The notes under the pieces were generated by a model that searched no databases, was not told where the DNA came from, and saw nothing but the letters and a program-made list of their open reading frames with translations. From positions 1 to 22,407 of the forward strand of contig JBKJTP010000068.1 in assembly GCA_046590195.1 (NCBI GenBank): DNA of 22,407 bases. Reading direction: 5' to 3'. The first letter of the stretch is position 1. Each line of letters starts with the position of its first letter. The position numbers and the translations under genes are program-made. This document shows, piece by piece, positions 14,290-22,265 of this stretch. The DNA is from JBKJTP01 sp046590195. GTDB taxonomy: Bacteria; Bacteroidota; Ignavibacteria; Palsa-1295.

Positions 14290-15983
14290 ATTGGCGCGGC
14301 AGAAATATTTATTTGACAGGTTTACCGGGTGCTGGCAAGACTTCCATTGGCAGAGAGTTCGCCAAACTTCTCTCCAAGTTCAATTACGAGTTCGTTGATC
14401 TCGACGCGATGATCGAATCGCAGACAGGGCTCACGGTGCCGCAGATCATCAATGAACGAGGCGAAGCGCACTTCCGCGAGATCGAAACGATCATGCTTGC
14501 ACATATCTCGGAGCATGCATTCCATGATCCGAAGGTTGTCGCGATGGGGGGTGGAGCAGTGATCCGCCCGATGAACCGTGCGATCATGCGTGGGTCAGGA
14601 CTTGTCATTCATATCGATGTTACCGTTCGTCAGGCGGCAAAGAACATTATTAATGGCCTCTTGAGTGGGCAAGAGCGTCCGCTGCTAAATGCGAGTAATC
14701 CTGAAGAGCTGACAGAGAAGGTGCGTGCGCTCTACGATGCCCGAAAGGAGTTCTACGATGAAGCAACGCTGCACTTCGTTGCACGCGGACGTGATTCGCA
14801 TTCTCCGGAAGAACTCGCTACGGAAATGCAAGTGGCGCTTGGTGAGCTCTCGAAGCGTGTGAAGCTTTCGCCAACATTCACCACAACGCTTGCGCACAGT
14901 GCACTCGGCGATCATCCGGTGCTCGTTGGCAATGGCATTGCCCAAACAGAGCTTGGGCCATATCTCGTGAGCAGCGGGCTTACCGGCGCGGTCATTGTCA
15001 CGGACACAAACGTCGATGCTCTCCATGCAAACAAGCTGGTCAAGAAGCTAGCGTCACAACTTGGCGATGGAATAGCGCTGCACAAGATCGTCATCGAGGC
15101 AGGAGAGTCTTCGAAGGACAAGAATACGCTGTTCGAGTTGCTTGAGTATTTTGATACCGCAAATCTCGAGCGTAGATCATCTGCAGTCGTCGCGATCGGC
15201 GGAGGAGTAGTGACTGATCTTGCGGGCTTTGCAGCAAGCCTCTATAAGCGCGGCATCCCAGTTATTCATGTACCGACAACGGTGCTCGCTCAGGTCGATG
15301 CTTCGATCGGTGGCAAGACGGGGATCGATTTCAACGGCGCGAAGAATGCGCTCGGCAGCTTCTATGCTCCTTCGGCGGTTATCATTGATCCGCTCTTTCT
15401 CAAAACGTTAGATAAGCGCGAACTCCACTCAGGTCTTGCAGAGATCTACAAGTACGGTTTGATCGGTAACAAGGCCTTGTGGGAAGAGCTTACGGCATCA
15501 GTGAGAAGACTAACGCGCGGAGTCGATCAAAGCTACGCAACGATCATCCGTGAGTGCATTCGTGAGAAGCTGAAGTATGTCGAAGAAGATGAGTTCGAGA
15601 AGAAGCGAGGCGTTCGCGAGCTGTTGAACTTTGGGCATACATTCGCCCATGCCCTCGAATCGGCGACGGGCTTGACCCAGTATCTCCATGGCGAGGCCGT
15701 GCTGCTCGGTATGCGTGCGGCAAGTTGGTTATCGATGCAACTAGGCCATCTCGATGAGGAGCAGTGGACCGAAGTCGAGCTGGTGCTGGGCCGCATTCCG
15801 ATCAAAGCCTCATCCGACATTAATGAATCGCTTGTCCTTAGCAAGATGAATCTCGACAAGAAGCGCGAAAAAGGGAGCCACAGGCTGATTCTTTTGCGAG
15901 GCATTGGCGAAGCATTCGTCTGCGACAATATTTCCGAGAAGGATGTTAAGGGTGCTCTCCAATTTATGCGCTCGATCGCGTAA
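14286..15983 (+). CDS. aroKB: Bifunctional shikimate kinase / 3-dehydroquinate synthase
   Basis: A 565-aa fusion of two shikimate-pathway enzymes. Residues 1-185 are shikimate kinase: Walker A GLPGAGKT (12-19), the substrate-binding VDLD (37-40), Arg64, GGG (88-90) and the lid Arg131 in QERPLL. Residues about 200-565 are 3-dehydroquinate synthase: NAD-binding GGGVVTDLAGFAASLYKRG (305-323), PTTVLAQVDASIGGKTGID (330-348), and zinc ligands E386 (LAEIYKYG), H451 (NFGHTFAHALE) and H468 (LHGEAV). It thus performs steps 2 and 5 of the pathway. Start ATG 14286 overlaps the aroC stop (ATGA). A similar AroK-AroB fusion is known from Thermotoga maritima. Both active sites look complete, and I see no stop or frameshift at the join. 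Confidence 0.96.
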   Translation: MNWRGRNIYLTGLPGAGKTSIGREFAKLLSKFNYEFVDLDAMIESQTGLTVPQIINERGEAHFREIETIMLAHISEHAFHDPKVVAMGGGAVIRPMNRAIMRGSGLVIHIDVTVRQAAKNIINGLLSGQERPLLNASNPEELTEKVRALYDARKEFYDEATLHFVARGRDSHSPEELATEMQVALGELSKRVKLSPTFTTTLAHSALGDHPVLVGNGIAQTELGPYLVSSGLTGAVIVTDTNVDALHANKLVKKLASQLGDGIALHKIVIEAGESSKDKNTLFELLEYFDTANLERRSSAVVAIGGGVVTDLAGFAASLYKRGIPVIHVPTTVLAQVDASIGGKTGIDFNGAKNALGSFYAPSAVIIDPLFLKTLDKRELHSGLAEIYKYGLIGNKALWEELTASVRRLTRGVDQSYATIIRECIREKLKYVEEDEFEKKRGVRELLNFGHTFAHALESATGLTQYLHGEAVLLGMRAASWLSMQLGHLDEEQWTEVELVLGRIPIKASSDINESLVLSKMNLDKKREKGSHRLILLRGIGEAFVCDNISEKDVKGALQFMRSIA

Positions 15984-15999
15984 TTCGATATCCGACCGA

Positions 16000-16431
16000 A
16001 TGAATATCTTAGTTCTCCATGGCCCAAACCTCAGTCTCCTTGGCGAGCGTGAGCCGCATATCTACGGCACGACGACGCTAGCCGATATCGACAAAGAGCT
16101 CGATCGCCGCGCAACCGAAGCAGGACACGATCTCAAGATCTATCAGTCGAACTGGGAAGGGCAGCTGATCGATCTCATTCTCGATAATCGCCGCTGGACC
16201 GACATTATCATCTTCAATCCTGGTGCATTCACCCACTATAGCTACGCACTTCGCGATGCGATCGCGGCAGTGAACAAACCATTGATGGAAGTACATCTTT
16301 CGGACCCAACAAAGCGAGAGGAGTGGCGGCGCAAGTGTGTGTTCGAAGACTTGCCGGATGTTCAGCGATTCATGGGTATGGGAGCAAATAGTTATACTGC
16401 TGCGCTGGACGCAGCTTTCGCACGCGCGTGA
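16000..16431 (+). CDS. aroQ: 3-dehydroquinate dehydratase, type II
   Basis: The protein is 143 aa, typical of the dodecameric type II enzyme that dehydrates 3-dehydroquinate to 3-dehydroshikimate. HGPNLSLLGEREP (7-19) is the family signature, with Arg17 and the catalytic Tyr22 in IYG. NPGAFTHYSYALRDAI (73-88) carries the substrate Asn and His79, and EVHLSDP (97-103) the catalytic-site His99. ATG 16000 gives the normal N terminus MNILVLHGPN. It follows aroKB by 16 nt and overlaps the prenyltransferase start as GTGA. It completes every shikimate step from dehydroquinate synthase to chorismate synthase in this run. Confidence 0.97.
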   Translation: MNILVLHGPNLSLLGEREPHIYGTTTLADIDKELDRRATEAGHDLKIYQSNWEGQLIDLILDNRRWTDIIIFNPGAFTHYSYALRDAIAAVNKPLMEVHLSDPTKREEWRRKCVFEDLPDVQRFMGMGANSYTAALDAAFARA

Positions 16432-17288
16432 CAAAATTCTTCTCATTCGTCAAGATAGAGCATACACTCTTCTCACTGCCGGTGATTTTCTCCGGCATGG
16501 CGCTGGCCGTGAATTCATTTGAAGGCGCGCGACCAACTTCGTCTGAGCTCTGGACAATCGGCGCTTGGATTCTTCTCGCAGCCACTGGCGCACGCACTGT
16601 GGGCTTTGCAATGAATCGCATCATCGATCGCCACATTGATGCACGAAATCCACGAACTGCAATCCGAGATCTGCCTTCAGGACGTATGTCGTTAAAAGAA
16701 GGATATGCTGTCATGTTGGTCGGAGCGATCATCTATTTCCTTGCAGCATGGCAACTCAACCCGCTCTGCCTCGCGCTCTCGCCAATACCGCTTGCAGTGT
16801 TCATGATCTATCCATACATGAAGCGATTCACTTCACTCGCGCATTTCGGCGTAGGAGCATCGCTCGCACTCGGACCACTAGGAGCATTCCTCGCTGTGCG
16901 TCCGGATCTCGGCGCAGCCATGCCTGCGATCCTGCTTTCGCTATTCACGTGGTGTTGGGTGACTGGTTTCGATATTATCTATTCAACAGCCGACGAGCAG
17001 TTCGATAAGAAAGAAGGCTTACACTCACTGCCGTCAAAGCTTGGTATCGTTGGTGCACTTAAAGTATCAGCCTTGCTGCACGTCATTGCTTTCGCGATTC
17101 TCACGTCACTCTATTTCGTCGTCTTCCCTGGTCAGTGGCTTTCGGGACTCCTCCTGCTGGTAGCTGGTGTCTTGCTCTATCTCGAGCAGAAGAAGGCGAC
17201 AGATGTTGAGCTCGCATTCTTTAAGATCAATGCAGTTCTAGGATTCGTCGTGTTCGGCTTCATCATCGTTGGAGTGAGCGTGACATGA
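16428..17288 (+). CDS. mqnP: UbiA-family prenyltransferase, probably menaquinone-pathway MqnP
   Basis: A 286-aa integral membrane protein with about eight hydrophobic helices. It has both UbiA prenyl-diphosphate/Mg2+ motifs: NRIIDRHIDARNPRT (63-77, with N63, D67 and D71) and DIIYSTADEQFDKKEG (182-197, with D182, Y185, D189 and D193). UbiA enzymes attach a polyprenyl chain to an aromatic acid. The adjacent UbiX and UbiD-type genes, and the chorismate operon in front, point to the futalosine menaquinone route (MqnP) rather than ubiquinone, but this is inference; 4-hydroxybenzoate polyprenyltransferase is the alternative. The start is GTG 16428, overlapping the aroQ stop, and its own stop overlaps ubiX, so translation is coupled on both sides. 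Confidence 0.88.
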   Translation: MTKFFSFVKIEHTLFSLPVIFSGMALAVNSFEGARPTSSELWTIGAWILLAATGARTVGFAMNRIIDRHIDARNPRTAIRDLPSGRMSLKEGYAVMLVGAIIYFLAAWQLNPLCLALSPIPLAVFMIYPYMKRFTSLAHFGVGASLALGPLGAFLAVRPDLGAAMPAILLSLFTWCWVTGFDIIYSTADEQFDKKEGLHSLPSKLGIVGALKVSALLHVIAFAILTSLYFVVFPGQWLSGLLLLVAGVLLYLEQKKATDVELAFFKINAVLGFVVFGFIIVGVSVT

Positions 17289-17857
17289 GCGAACGCAGGA
17301 AGAGGATCGCAGTAGGTATCACAGGTTCATCGGGCTCTGTCTATGCGCTCGATTTCCTCAAGCGCTGTCCGCACGATAAATATGTCGTGATCTCCAAGTG
17401 GGGCAAGGCCGTCGTAAAGGATGAACTTCAACTTGCCGATCCGGTCAAGGATCTCGCACCATTTTACAAGAAGAATTTTCTCGATTCCGATCTCACAGCG
17501 CCGCTTGCATCAGGCACGGTGAAAGTCGATGCATGTGTGATCTTGCCAGCGAGCACATCCACGATCGGCAAGATCGCTTCAGGCATCGGGGATACGCTGA
17601 TCACCCGCATGGCCGCAGTCGCACTCAAAGAGCGTTATCCGTTGATCATCTGCGTTCGCGAGACGCCGCTCTCAACGATCACGCTGGAGCAGCTCGCAAG
17701 ACTCTCTCGGGATGGCGCTATCATCATGCCTATTTCACCGCCGCTTTACTTCGTACCGAAGACAGTCGAGGAATACGTCCAAGGATTTGTGAACAAGGTG
17801 CTGCAGCACGTCGGAGTTGAATCCAGTAAAGGCTGGCGCGAGGAGGAAATGGATTAA
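17285..17857 (+). CDS. ubiX: Flavin prenyltransferase UbiX
   Basis: The protein is 190 aa. UbiX prenylates FMN to make the prenyl-FMN cofactor that UbiD-type decarboxylases need. The FMN-binding GITGSSGSVYALDFL is at 11-25. PASTSTIGKIASGIGDTLITR (88-108) and the RETPLS motif (125-130) follow, then MPISPPLYFVPKTVEEYV. ATG 17285 overlaps the prenyltransferase stop (ATGA). Its natural partner, the UbiD-type enzyme, is encoded one gene downstream, separated by a small zinc-finger gene. Confidence 0.96.
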   Translation: MSERRKRIAVGITGSSGSVYALDFLKRCPHDKYVVISKWGKAVVKDELQLADPVKDLAPFYKKNFLDSDLTAPLASGTVKVDACVILPASTSTIGKIASGIGDTLITRMAAVALKERYPLIICVRETPLSTITLEQLARLSRDGAIIMPISPPLYFVPKTVEEYVQGFVNKVLQHVGVESSKGWREEEMD

Positions 17858-17884
17858 TGTTGGATCAGCAATGATGGATCAGGA
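17857..17884 (+). repeat. 14-bp tandem duplication at a start codon
   Basis: ATGTTGGATCAGCA (17857-17870) is followed directly by ATGATGGATCAGGA (17871-17884), 12 of 14 bases identical. The first copy overlaps the ubiX stop and opens a frame of only five codons, ending in a TGA that overlaps the second ATG. The second copy holds the start codons of the zinc-finger gene. Fourteen is not a multiple of three, so the copies are in different frames. AGGAGGA at 17841-17847 is well spaced for the first ATG. Confidence 0.45.
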
Positions 17885-18296
17885 AAGCATGAAGGGCATG
17901 AGCCCGCAGGAATTCCTCGAGCTTTATTTCGTGCTGAAACAGCAGCATGAGCGCGAGTGGGAAGCGACCTGGCAGGAGAAGTTGCGCCCGTTCTTCGGAG
18001 AGTATTTCCTCGAACTGCGCTCGCAGGAAGATAGCAATTGGGCAGTGCTGCCGAAGGTGATCCAGACGATCACAGAAGATGATGACACCGTCTCGTTCAT
18101 TAGCGAGGCTGATGGACATCACACGAAGCGGTATTACGTCAGTCAGAATCAAGGCAAGTATGCGATCGACCGCATCATGATACAGTGCAGCCTTTGCGGC
18201 GGCGCAGGACAAGTGCTGCAAGGCGATAACGAAAGCACCGTACTCGAACCGTGTCCGCTGTGCGATGGCCGCGGCTGGGACGACTGGCTCGATTAA
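17871..18296 (+). CDS. Small protein with DnaJ-like CxxCxGxG zinc motif, unknown function
   Basis: A 141-aa protein that I do not recognise. Residues 10-50 are helical and charged (SPQEFLELYFVLKQQHEREW); 55-100 look like beta strands. The C terminus has two zinc-knuckle repeats, CSLCGGAG (106-113) and CPLCDGRGW (128-136), the CxxCxGxG form seen in DnaJ and in small partner proteins; together they would bind one zinc. The start is ATG 17871 or the adjacent ATG 17874, 13 nt after ubiX. It lies between the gene that makes prenyl-FMN and the enzyme that uses it, so a role in quinone synthesis or in maturation of the decarboxylase is tempting, but nothing in the sequence proves it. ubiD follows after 27 nt. 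Confidence 0.82.
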   Translation: MMDQESMKGMSPQEFLELYFVLKQQHEREWEATWQEKLRPFFGEYFLELRSQEDSNWAVLPKVIQTITEDDDTVSFISEADGHHTKRYYVSQNQGKYAIDRIMIQCSLCGGAGQVLQGDNESTVLEPCPLCDGRGWDDWLD

Positions 18297-18323
18297 CTCT
18301 TATCTCTTTCCATCCTCTCTCGC

Positions 18324-20216
18324 ATGGCTCGCCAGACATTCGATACACTTCAGGAATTTCTCACGTATCTCGAGCGTGAAGGTCAACTCAAGCGTATCAC
18401 CGCTGAAGTTGATCCATATCTCGAAGTCTCTGAGATCGCCGTGCGCTCTATGCTCGAAGGCGGACCTGCATTGCTGTTCGAGAATGTGAAGGGAAGCAAG
18501 TATCCGCTTGCAATGAACATCCTCGCGAGCGATCGGCGCGTCGAGCTTGCGATACAATCGGCACCAGGCGAACTTGGCGAGCGATTGATCCATCTCGTCG
18601 AAGAGGCTATGCCGCCGAAACCGATGAAGATTTATCGCGCAGCAAAGCCACTCCTGTCAAGGATCGCTGGCGTGCGAGGCAAAAAGGTAAGTGGTGGATA
18701 TTCGCAAGAAGTTGTTGGCAATACGAACTTGAATGATCTGCCGATCCTTCAGACGTGGCCGGATGACGGTGGCAAGTTTATCACGCTTCCGCAGGTCTTC
18801 ACGTATGATCCACGTAGCGGCAAGCGCAACGTTGGGATGTATCGCATTCATGTGTTCGGTCCGAACGAGACCGGAATGCACTGGCAGATACAAAAGGGTG
18901 GAGGCTTCCACTATTATCAGGCAGAGCAACTCAATCGTCCGCTCGAGACTGCTGTGGTTGTGGGTTCTGATCCAGCATTACTACTCGCAACGATCTCACC
19001 TCTGCCAGAGAACATCGATGAAGTGATGTTCGCAAGCTTCCTGCGCGGCAAGCCTACTCCGATGACGCGTGGCAAGAGCATCTCGATCGATGTGCCAGCA
19101 AATGCAGAGTTTGTGATCGAAGGCTCTGTCGCACCGCACGAGCGCAGACGCGAAGGCCCGTTCGGCGATCACTTCGGACATTATAGCCATGCCGGCATGT
19201 GGCCGGTGTTCAAGGTCAGCAAGATCACACATCGCACAAAGCCAATCTTTGCGGCAACGGTTGTTGGCAAACCTCCGATGGAAGATAAGTGGCTGGGTGA
19301 CGCAACGCAGTTGATCCTGGGACCGCTCGCCAAGCTCAATCATCCCGAGGTCACCGATGTGTGGGCATTCTTCGAGGCTGGCTTTCATAATTTCCTCGGA
19401 GTCTCGACGCATCAGCGTTACGCGAAGGAGGCGATGAAGACCGCACTATCGCTATCGACCGATGCACAGCTATCCCTGACAAAGTGCGCCGTGATGGTCG
19501 ATGCTGAGGTGAACAATCGCGATTTTCGCGAACTCGTACGTGCGATCGGTAAGAACTTCGATCCGCACTACGACTTCATGCTCGTGCAGAATGTCCCGCT
19601 CGATACGCTCGACTTCACGAGCTACTCGATGAACATGGGCTCGAAGATGCTCATTGATGCAACGACGAAGCAGCACGTCACCGCGAGCGGCGGTAAGTAT
19701 CGCCCTCGCGTTGAAAGCGAATTGCTTGCTCGTGTTGGCTCGACCCCCGAGGACGTGAGGACGCTCGATTTACGCATACGTGAGTGGAAGCTCGTCGAAG
19801 ATTGCTTGCTGGTCGTGAAAATTGCCGGTGCATTCACGGAGAAGAACAATGCGGCGCACGAGATCGAGAACGAGCTTCCGTTGCCAGCTAGAACGGTCGG
19901 ACGGGAGATCATCGAAAAGCTGGTAAGCGAATCCAACATCGCGAAGCTGCCGAAGGGTACGAAGATCATCGCAGCCGTAAGCGAAGACGTCGATCTCAAC
20001 ATCGACATGCAGATCATGTGGGGCATTTTCACTCGCTTCGATGCTGCGCGGGATACGGTCTTTACGCGATCATCGCTCGTCGGCGTTAGCGTCGTGCATG
20101 AAGGCGTGATGGGCATTGATTCCACATGGAAGCCTGGTTATCCGAATCCGTGTGAGATGCCGGAGGAGATCAGGCGGAAGGTTGATTCGCGGTGGAGTGA
20201 GTATGGCTTCAAATAG
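18324..20216 (+). CDS. ubiD: UbiD-family prenyl-FMN-dependent decarboxylase
   Basis: The protein is 630 aa, at the long end for UbiD enzymes (about 480-620). It decarboxylates an aromatic acid using prenyl-FMN, probably a late menaquinone (futalosine route) intermediate given its neighbours. NVGMYR (169-174) supplies cofactor-binding Asn169 and Arg174. HWQIQKGGG (186-194) follows, and REGPFGDHFGHYS (276-288) carries the proton-shuttling acids E277 and D282. The N-terminal TLQEFLTYLEREGQLKRI is a typical opening. The C-terminal 130 residues (INxExP-type NELPLPARTVGREI onward, ending SRWSEYGFK) fit the longer UbiD subgroup. ATG 18324 has no strong Shine-Dalgarno site. The stop lies inside the first codons of the serine-hydrolase-like gene. 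Confidence 0.95.
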   Translation: MARQTFDTLQEFLTYLEREGQLKRITAEVDPYLEVSEIAVRSMLEGGPALLFENVKGSKYPLAMNILASDRRVELAIQSAPGELGERLIHLVEEAMPPKPMKIYRAAKPLLSRIAGVRGKKVSGGYSQEVVGNTNLNDLPILQTWPDDGGKFITLPQVFTYDPRSGKRNVGMYRIHVFGPNETGMHWQIQKGGGFHYYQAEQLNRPLETAVVVGSDPALLLATISPLPENIDEVMFASFLRGKPTPMTRGKSISIDVPANAEFVIEGSVAPHERRREGPFGDHFGHYSHAGMWPVFKVSKITHRTKPIFAATVVGKPPMEDKWLGDATQLILGPLAKLNHPEVTDVWAFFEAGFHNFLGVSTHQRYAKEAMKTALSLSTDAQLSLTKCAVMVDAEVNNRDFRELVRAIGKNFDPHYDFMLVQNVPLDTLDFTSYSMNMGSKMLIDATTKQHVTASGGKYRPRVESELLARVGSTPEDVRTLDLRIREWKLVEDCLLVVKIAGAFTEKNNAAHEIENELPLPARTVGREIIEKLVSESNIAKLPKGTKIIAAVSEDVDLNIDMQIMWGIFTRFDAARDTVFTRSSLVGVSVVHEGVMGIDSTWKPGYPNPCEMPEEIRRKVDSRWSEYGFK

Positions 20217-21345
20217 TCTGCTCATGAAACTTCCGATCGCAGCTCTCATTCTGATCTGCGGGCTGACCTCTTGTGGTCCGAACATCCAAATGCGGTCTGC
20301 GCTTTATTCAATTCGCGCAGATCATCAGTTGCCTGCGATTGCTGCACTCGTTATCAAAGACGGCAAGGTCGTGGCGAACGAAGTAGTCGGCACAACGAGG
20401 ATCGGCGGAAGTATCGCAGCGAAGAAGGAGAGCAAGTGGCATCTCGATGCGTGTGCTCGCGCTATGACTGTCACACTCCTTGCAACTCTCGTCGATGAGG
20501 GCAGGCTGTCGTGGGATACCAAGGTCATTGATGTCTTTCCTGAGTTCAACGCGGCCATGCATCCCGGACATCTGAAGCTAACCGTGCGTGAGTTGATCGC
20601 TAATCGAACTGGGCTACCCGAGAATGTGCCGAGGACACTGACATGGGAAGATGTGCGTGCGATGAAGGAGCCACTCATGGAGCGACGTCGCAATATCTGT
20701 TATGAGGCACTGAAGCAGGAGCCGCACTTTGGAGAGGAATCTAAGTTTAGAAGAAGCCGTCTGGATTTCGTGCTAGCAGGTGCGATCGCGGAAAAGATCA
20801 CAGGCATGTCTTTCGAATCCTTGATGCAAGATCGGATCTTCAAACCGCTCGGGATGGCCTCAGCCCGATTCGGAGCGCAAAACTATGAAGGAGGTGAATC
20901 GCAGCCGTTACCGCATCAGTCCAATAATGGTAGATTGTTCTCGATTGATAGCGGTAGGTTTGCGGATCTCCCCGATGCCTACAACCCCGCTGGAAGTCTT
21001 CACATGACGCTCGAAGACTGGGCCAAGTTTGTGTCCTTCCAGATGGAGACGCCGGAAGCTCCGAAACTGCTCTCGACACAGATGATGCAGGATTTACAAA
21101 AGCCTCGTTGGGATTTCGATTGGGGTACGCATTTTAAGAAGCGAGACTGGGCGAATGGTTATGTAATTGTCGAGGTAGGCTCGAATGGCTTAAACTACGC
21201 AGCCTCGAGAGTCGCACCACATATCGATTTCGCGATCCTCGTTGCTTCAAATGCTGGTAACGCAGAATCTGCTGTCAATGTGGCGTACATTGAGTTGATG
21301 GCGATCTACATGCCAGGCATCAAGGTCAGACCCGAAAACAATTAG
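20203..21345 (+). CDS. Lipoprotein with class-C beta-lactamase fold, catalytic residues apparently lost
   Basis: The protein is 380 aa. A signal peptide ends in the lipobox LTSC with Cys24, so it should be anchored in the envelope. The body matches serine hydrolases of the beta-lactamase/D,D-peptidase class: LPAIAALVIKDGKVV, a SxxK region, LTVRELIANRTGLP, DFVLAGAIAEKITG, IFKPLGM and the late DFAILVASNAG. The three catalytic motifs are altered. The SxxK site, normally like WHLGSCTK, reads WHLDACAR (A83, R86); YxN is replaced by RSR (R184, R186); the usual HxG reads EVG (E324). The fold looks complete, without frameshift, so it is probably a binding or scaffold protein rather than a decayed gene. 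ATG 20203, after GGTGGAG, overlaps ubiD by 14 nt; ATG 20224 is the alternative. It ends tail-to-tail with the transporter gene. Confidence 0.85.
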   Translation: MASNSLLMKLPIAALILICGLTSCGPNIQMRSALYSIRADHQLPAIAALVIKDGKVVANEVVGTTRIGGSIAAKKESKWHLDACARAMTVTLLATLVDEGRLSWDTKVIDVFPEFNAAMHPGHLKLTVRELIANRTGLPENVPRTLTWEDVRAMKEPLMERRRNICYEALKQEPHFGEESKFRRSRLDFVLAGAIAEKITGMSFESLMQDRIFKPLGMASARFGAQNYEGGESQPLPHQSNNGRLFSIDSGRFADLPDAYNPAGSLHMTLEDWAKFVSFQMETPEAPKLLSTQMMQDLQKPRWDFDWGTHFKKRDWANGYVIVEVGSNGLNYAASRVAPHIDFAILVASNAGNAESAVNVAYIELMAIYMPGIKVRPENN

Positions 21346-22265
21346 CCATTATCCCACGTATCGTGATACGCCCTTGGATCTTCGACTGGTTCGATATGGA
21401 TCGAGGTCTGTATCTCTCGGAATTGGCGCTTGATTGAGCGCTCGATCTCTTCGGCGATATCGTGAGCCTGCGTAACACTCCAGTCGCCAGGCGTTAACAA
21501 GTGCATCTCCATGAAGCGAGCACTGCCGCTCTTGCGAGTGCGAATGCCGTGGTACTTCACATCAGACCTAAACATTCCGATTGAATCGTCGATCGCCTTG
21601 ATGATCTTCGTCTCTTCTTCGGTGGTGAGGGATCGATCGATCAGACCATCCATGCTACGTCGCACGATGCGGCTGCCTTCGAAGATGATGTTAATCGCTA
21701 CACCGATAGCGATAACCGGATCAAGCCACAGCCAATTGGTAGCCATGACAAGCACAAGTCCACCGATGACGCCGAGCGAAGTTACAACATCCGTCATGAG
21801 GTGCTTGCCATCAGCTTCCAGTGCGATGCTGTCTTCAGCTAGTGCTACACGCAGTAATCGACGGGCTACAAAGTAGTTGATCGCAGTCGCAGCGAGAGAG
21901 ATGATCAGACCGATGTTAAGTTGCTCGATCGGTGCCGGCGCGAGCAATCGCGCGATCGCGGCCCACATGACTGCAACAGCCGCAACGAGGATCAGTCCGC
22001 CTTCGAGTCCGCTGCTGAAATACTCGATCTTTGTGTGGCCGTAGTGGTGCTCGCGGTCAGCAGGGCGCGCGGCTATCGTCAGCGCGATCAGCGCCACGAC
22101 AGCACCGACGAGATTCACCATACTCTCCATCGCATCCGAGAGCAAGCCGACGGAACCGGTAAAGAAATACGCCGCGAACTTCAGGATGATCGTGGCTACG
22201 GCGGCTCCGACGGATAGGCGGATCGCTGAGCGCTTGGTCTGCAGGGCGAGAGAATTAGCTGCCAC
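21342..22265 (-). CDS. Cation diffusion facilitator family transporter
   Basis: A 307-aa membrane protein that exports divalent metal cations in exchange for protons. The N-terminal half has six hydrophobic helices; GSVGLLSDAMESMVN (37-51) is the TM2 site, HHYGH (73-77) the conserved histidine loop, and EADGKHLMTDVVTSLG (150-165) the TM5 HxxxD site (H155, D159). The TM2 pair is E47/N51, not the more common His/Asp or Asp/Asp. The C-terminal cytoplasmic domain (about 205-300) has YHGIRTRKSG, MEMHLL, AHDIAEEIE and SIHIEP, as in the family. The likely start is GTG at 22265. Metal specificity (Zn, Fe, Mn or Co) cannot be set from this. It is the only convincing - strand gene and overlaps the upstream + strand stop. 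Confidence 0.95.
   Translation of the reverse strand: MAANSLALQTKRSAIRLSVGAAVATIILKFAAYFFTGSVGLLSDAMESMVNLVGAVVALIALTIAARPADREHHYGHTKIEYFSSGLEGGLILVAAVAVMWAAIARLLAPAPIEQLNIGLIISLAATAINYFVARRLLRVALAEDSIALEADGKHLMTDVVTSLGVIGGLVLVMATNWLWLDPVIAIGVAINIIFEGSRIVRRSMDGLIDRSLTTEEETKIIKAIDDSIGMFRSDVKYHGIRTRKSGSARFMEMHLLTPGDWSVTQAHDIAEEIERSIKRQFREIQTSIHIEPVEDPRAYHDTWDNG

Noticed and set aside
17849..17874. A five-codon frame (17857-17874) as a real leader peptide gene.
   Set aside because: Its origin is explained by the 14-bp duplication, and no attenuator structure follows; kept only as part of the repeat.
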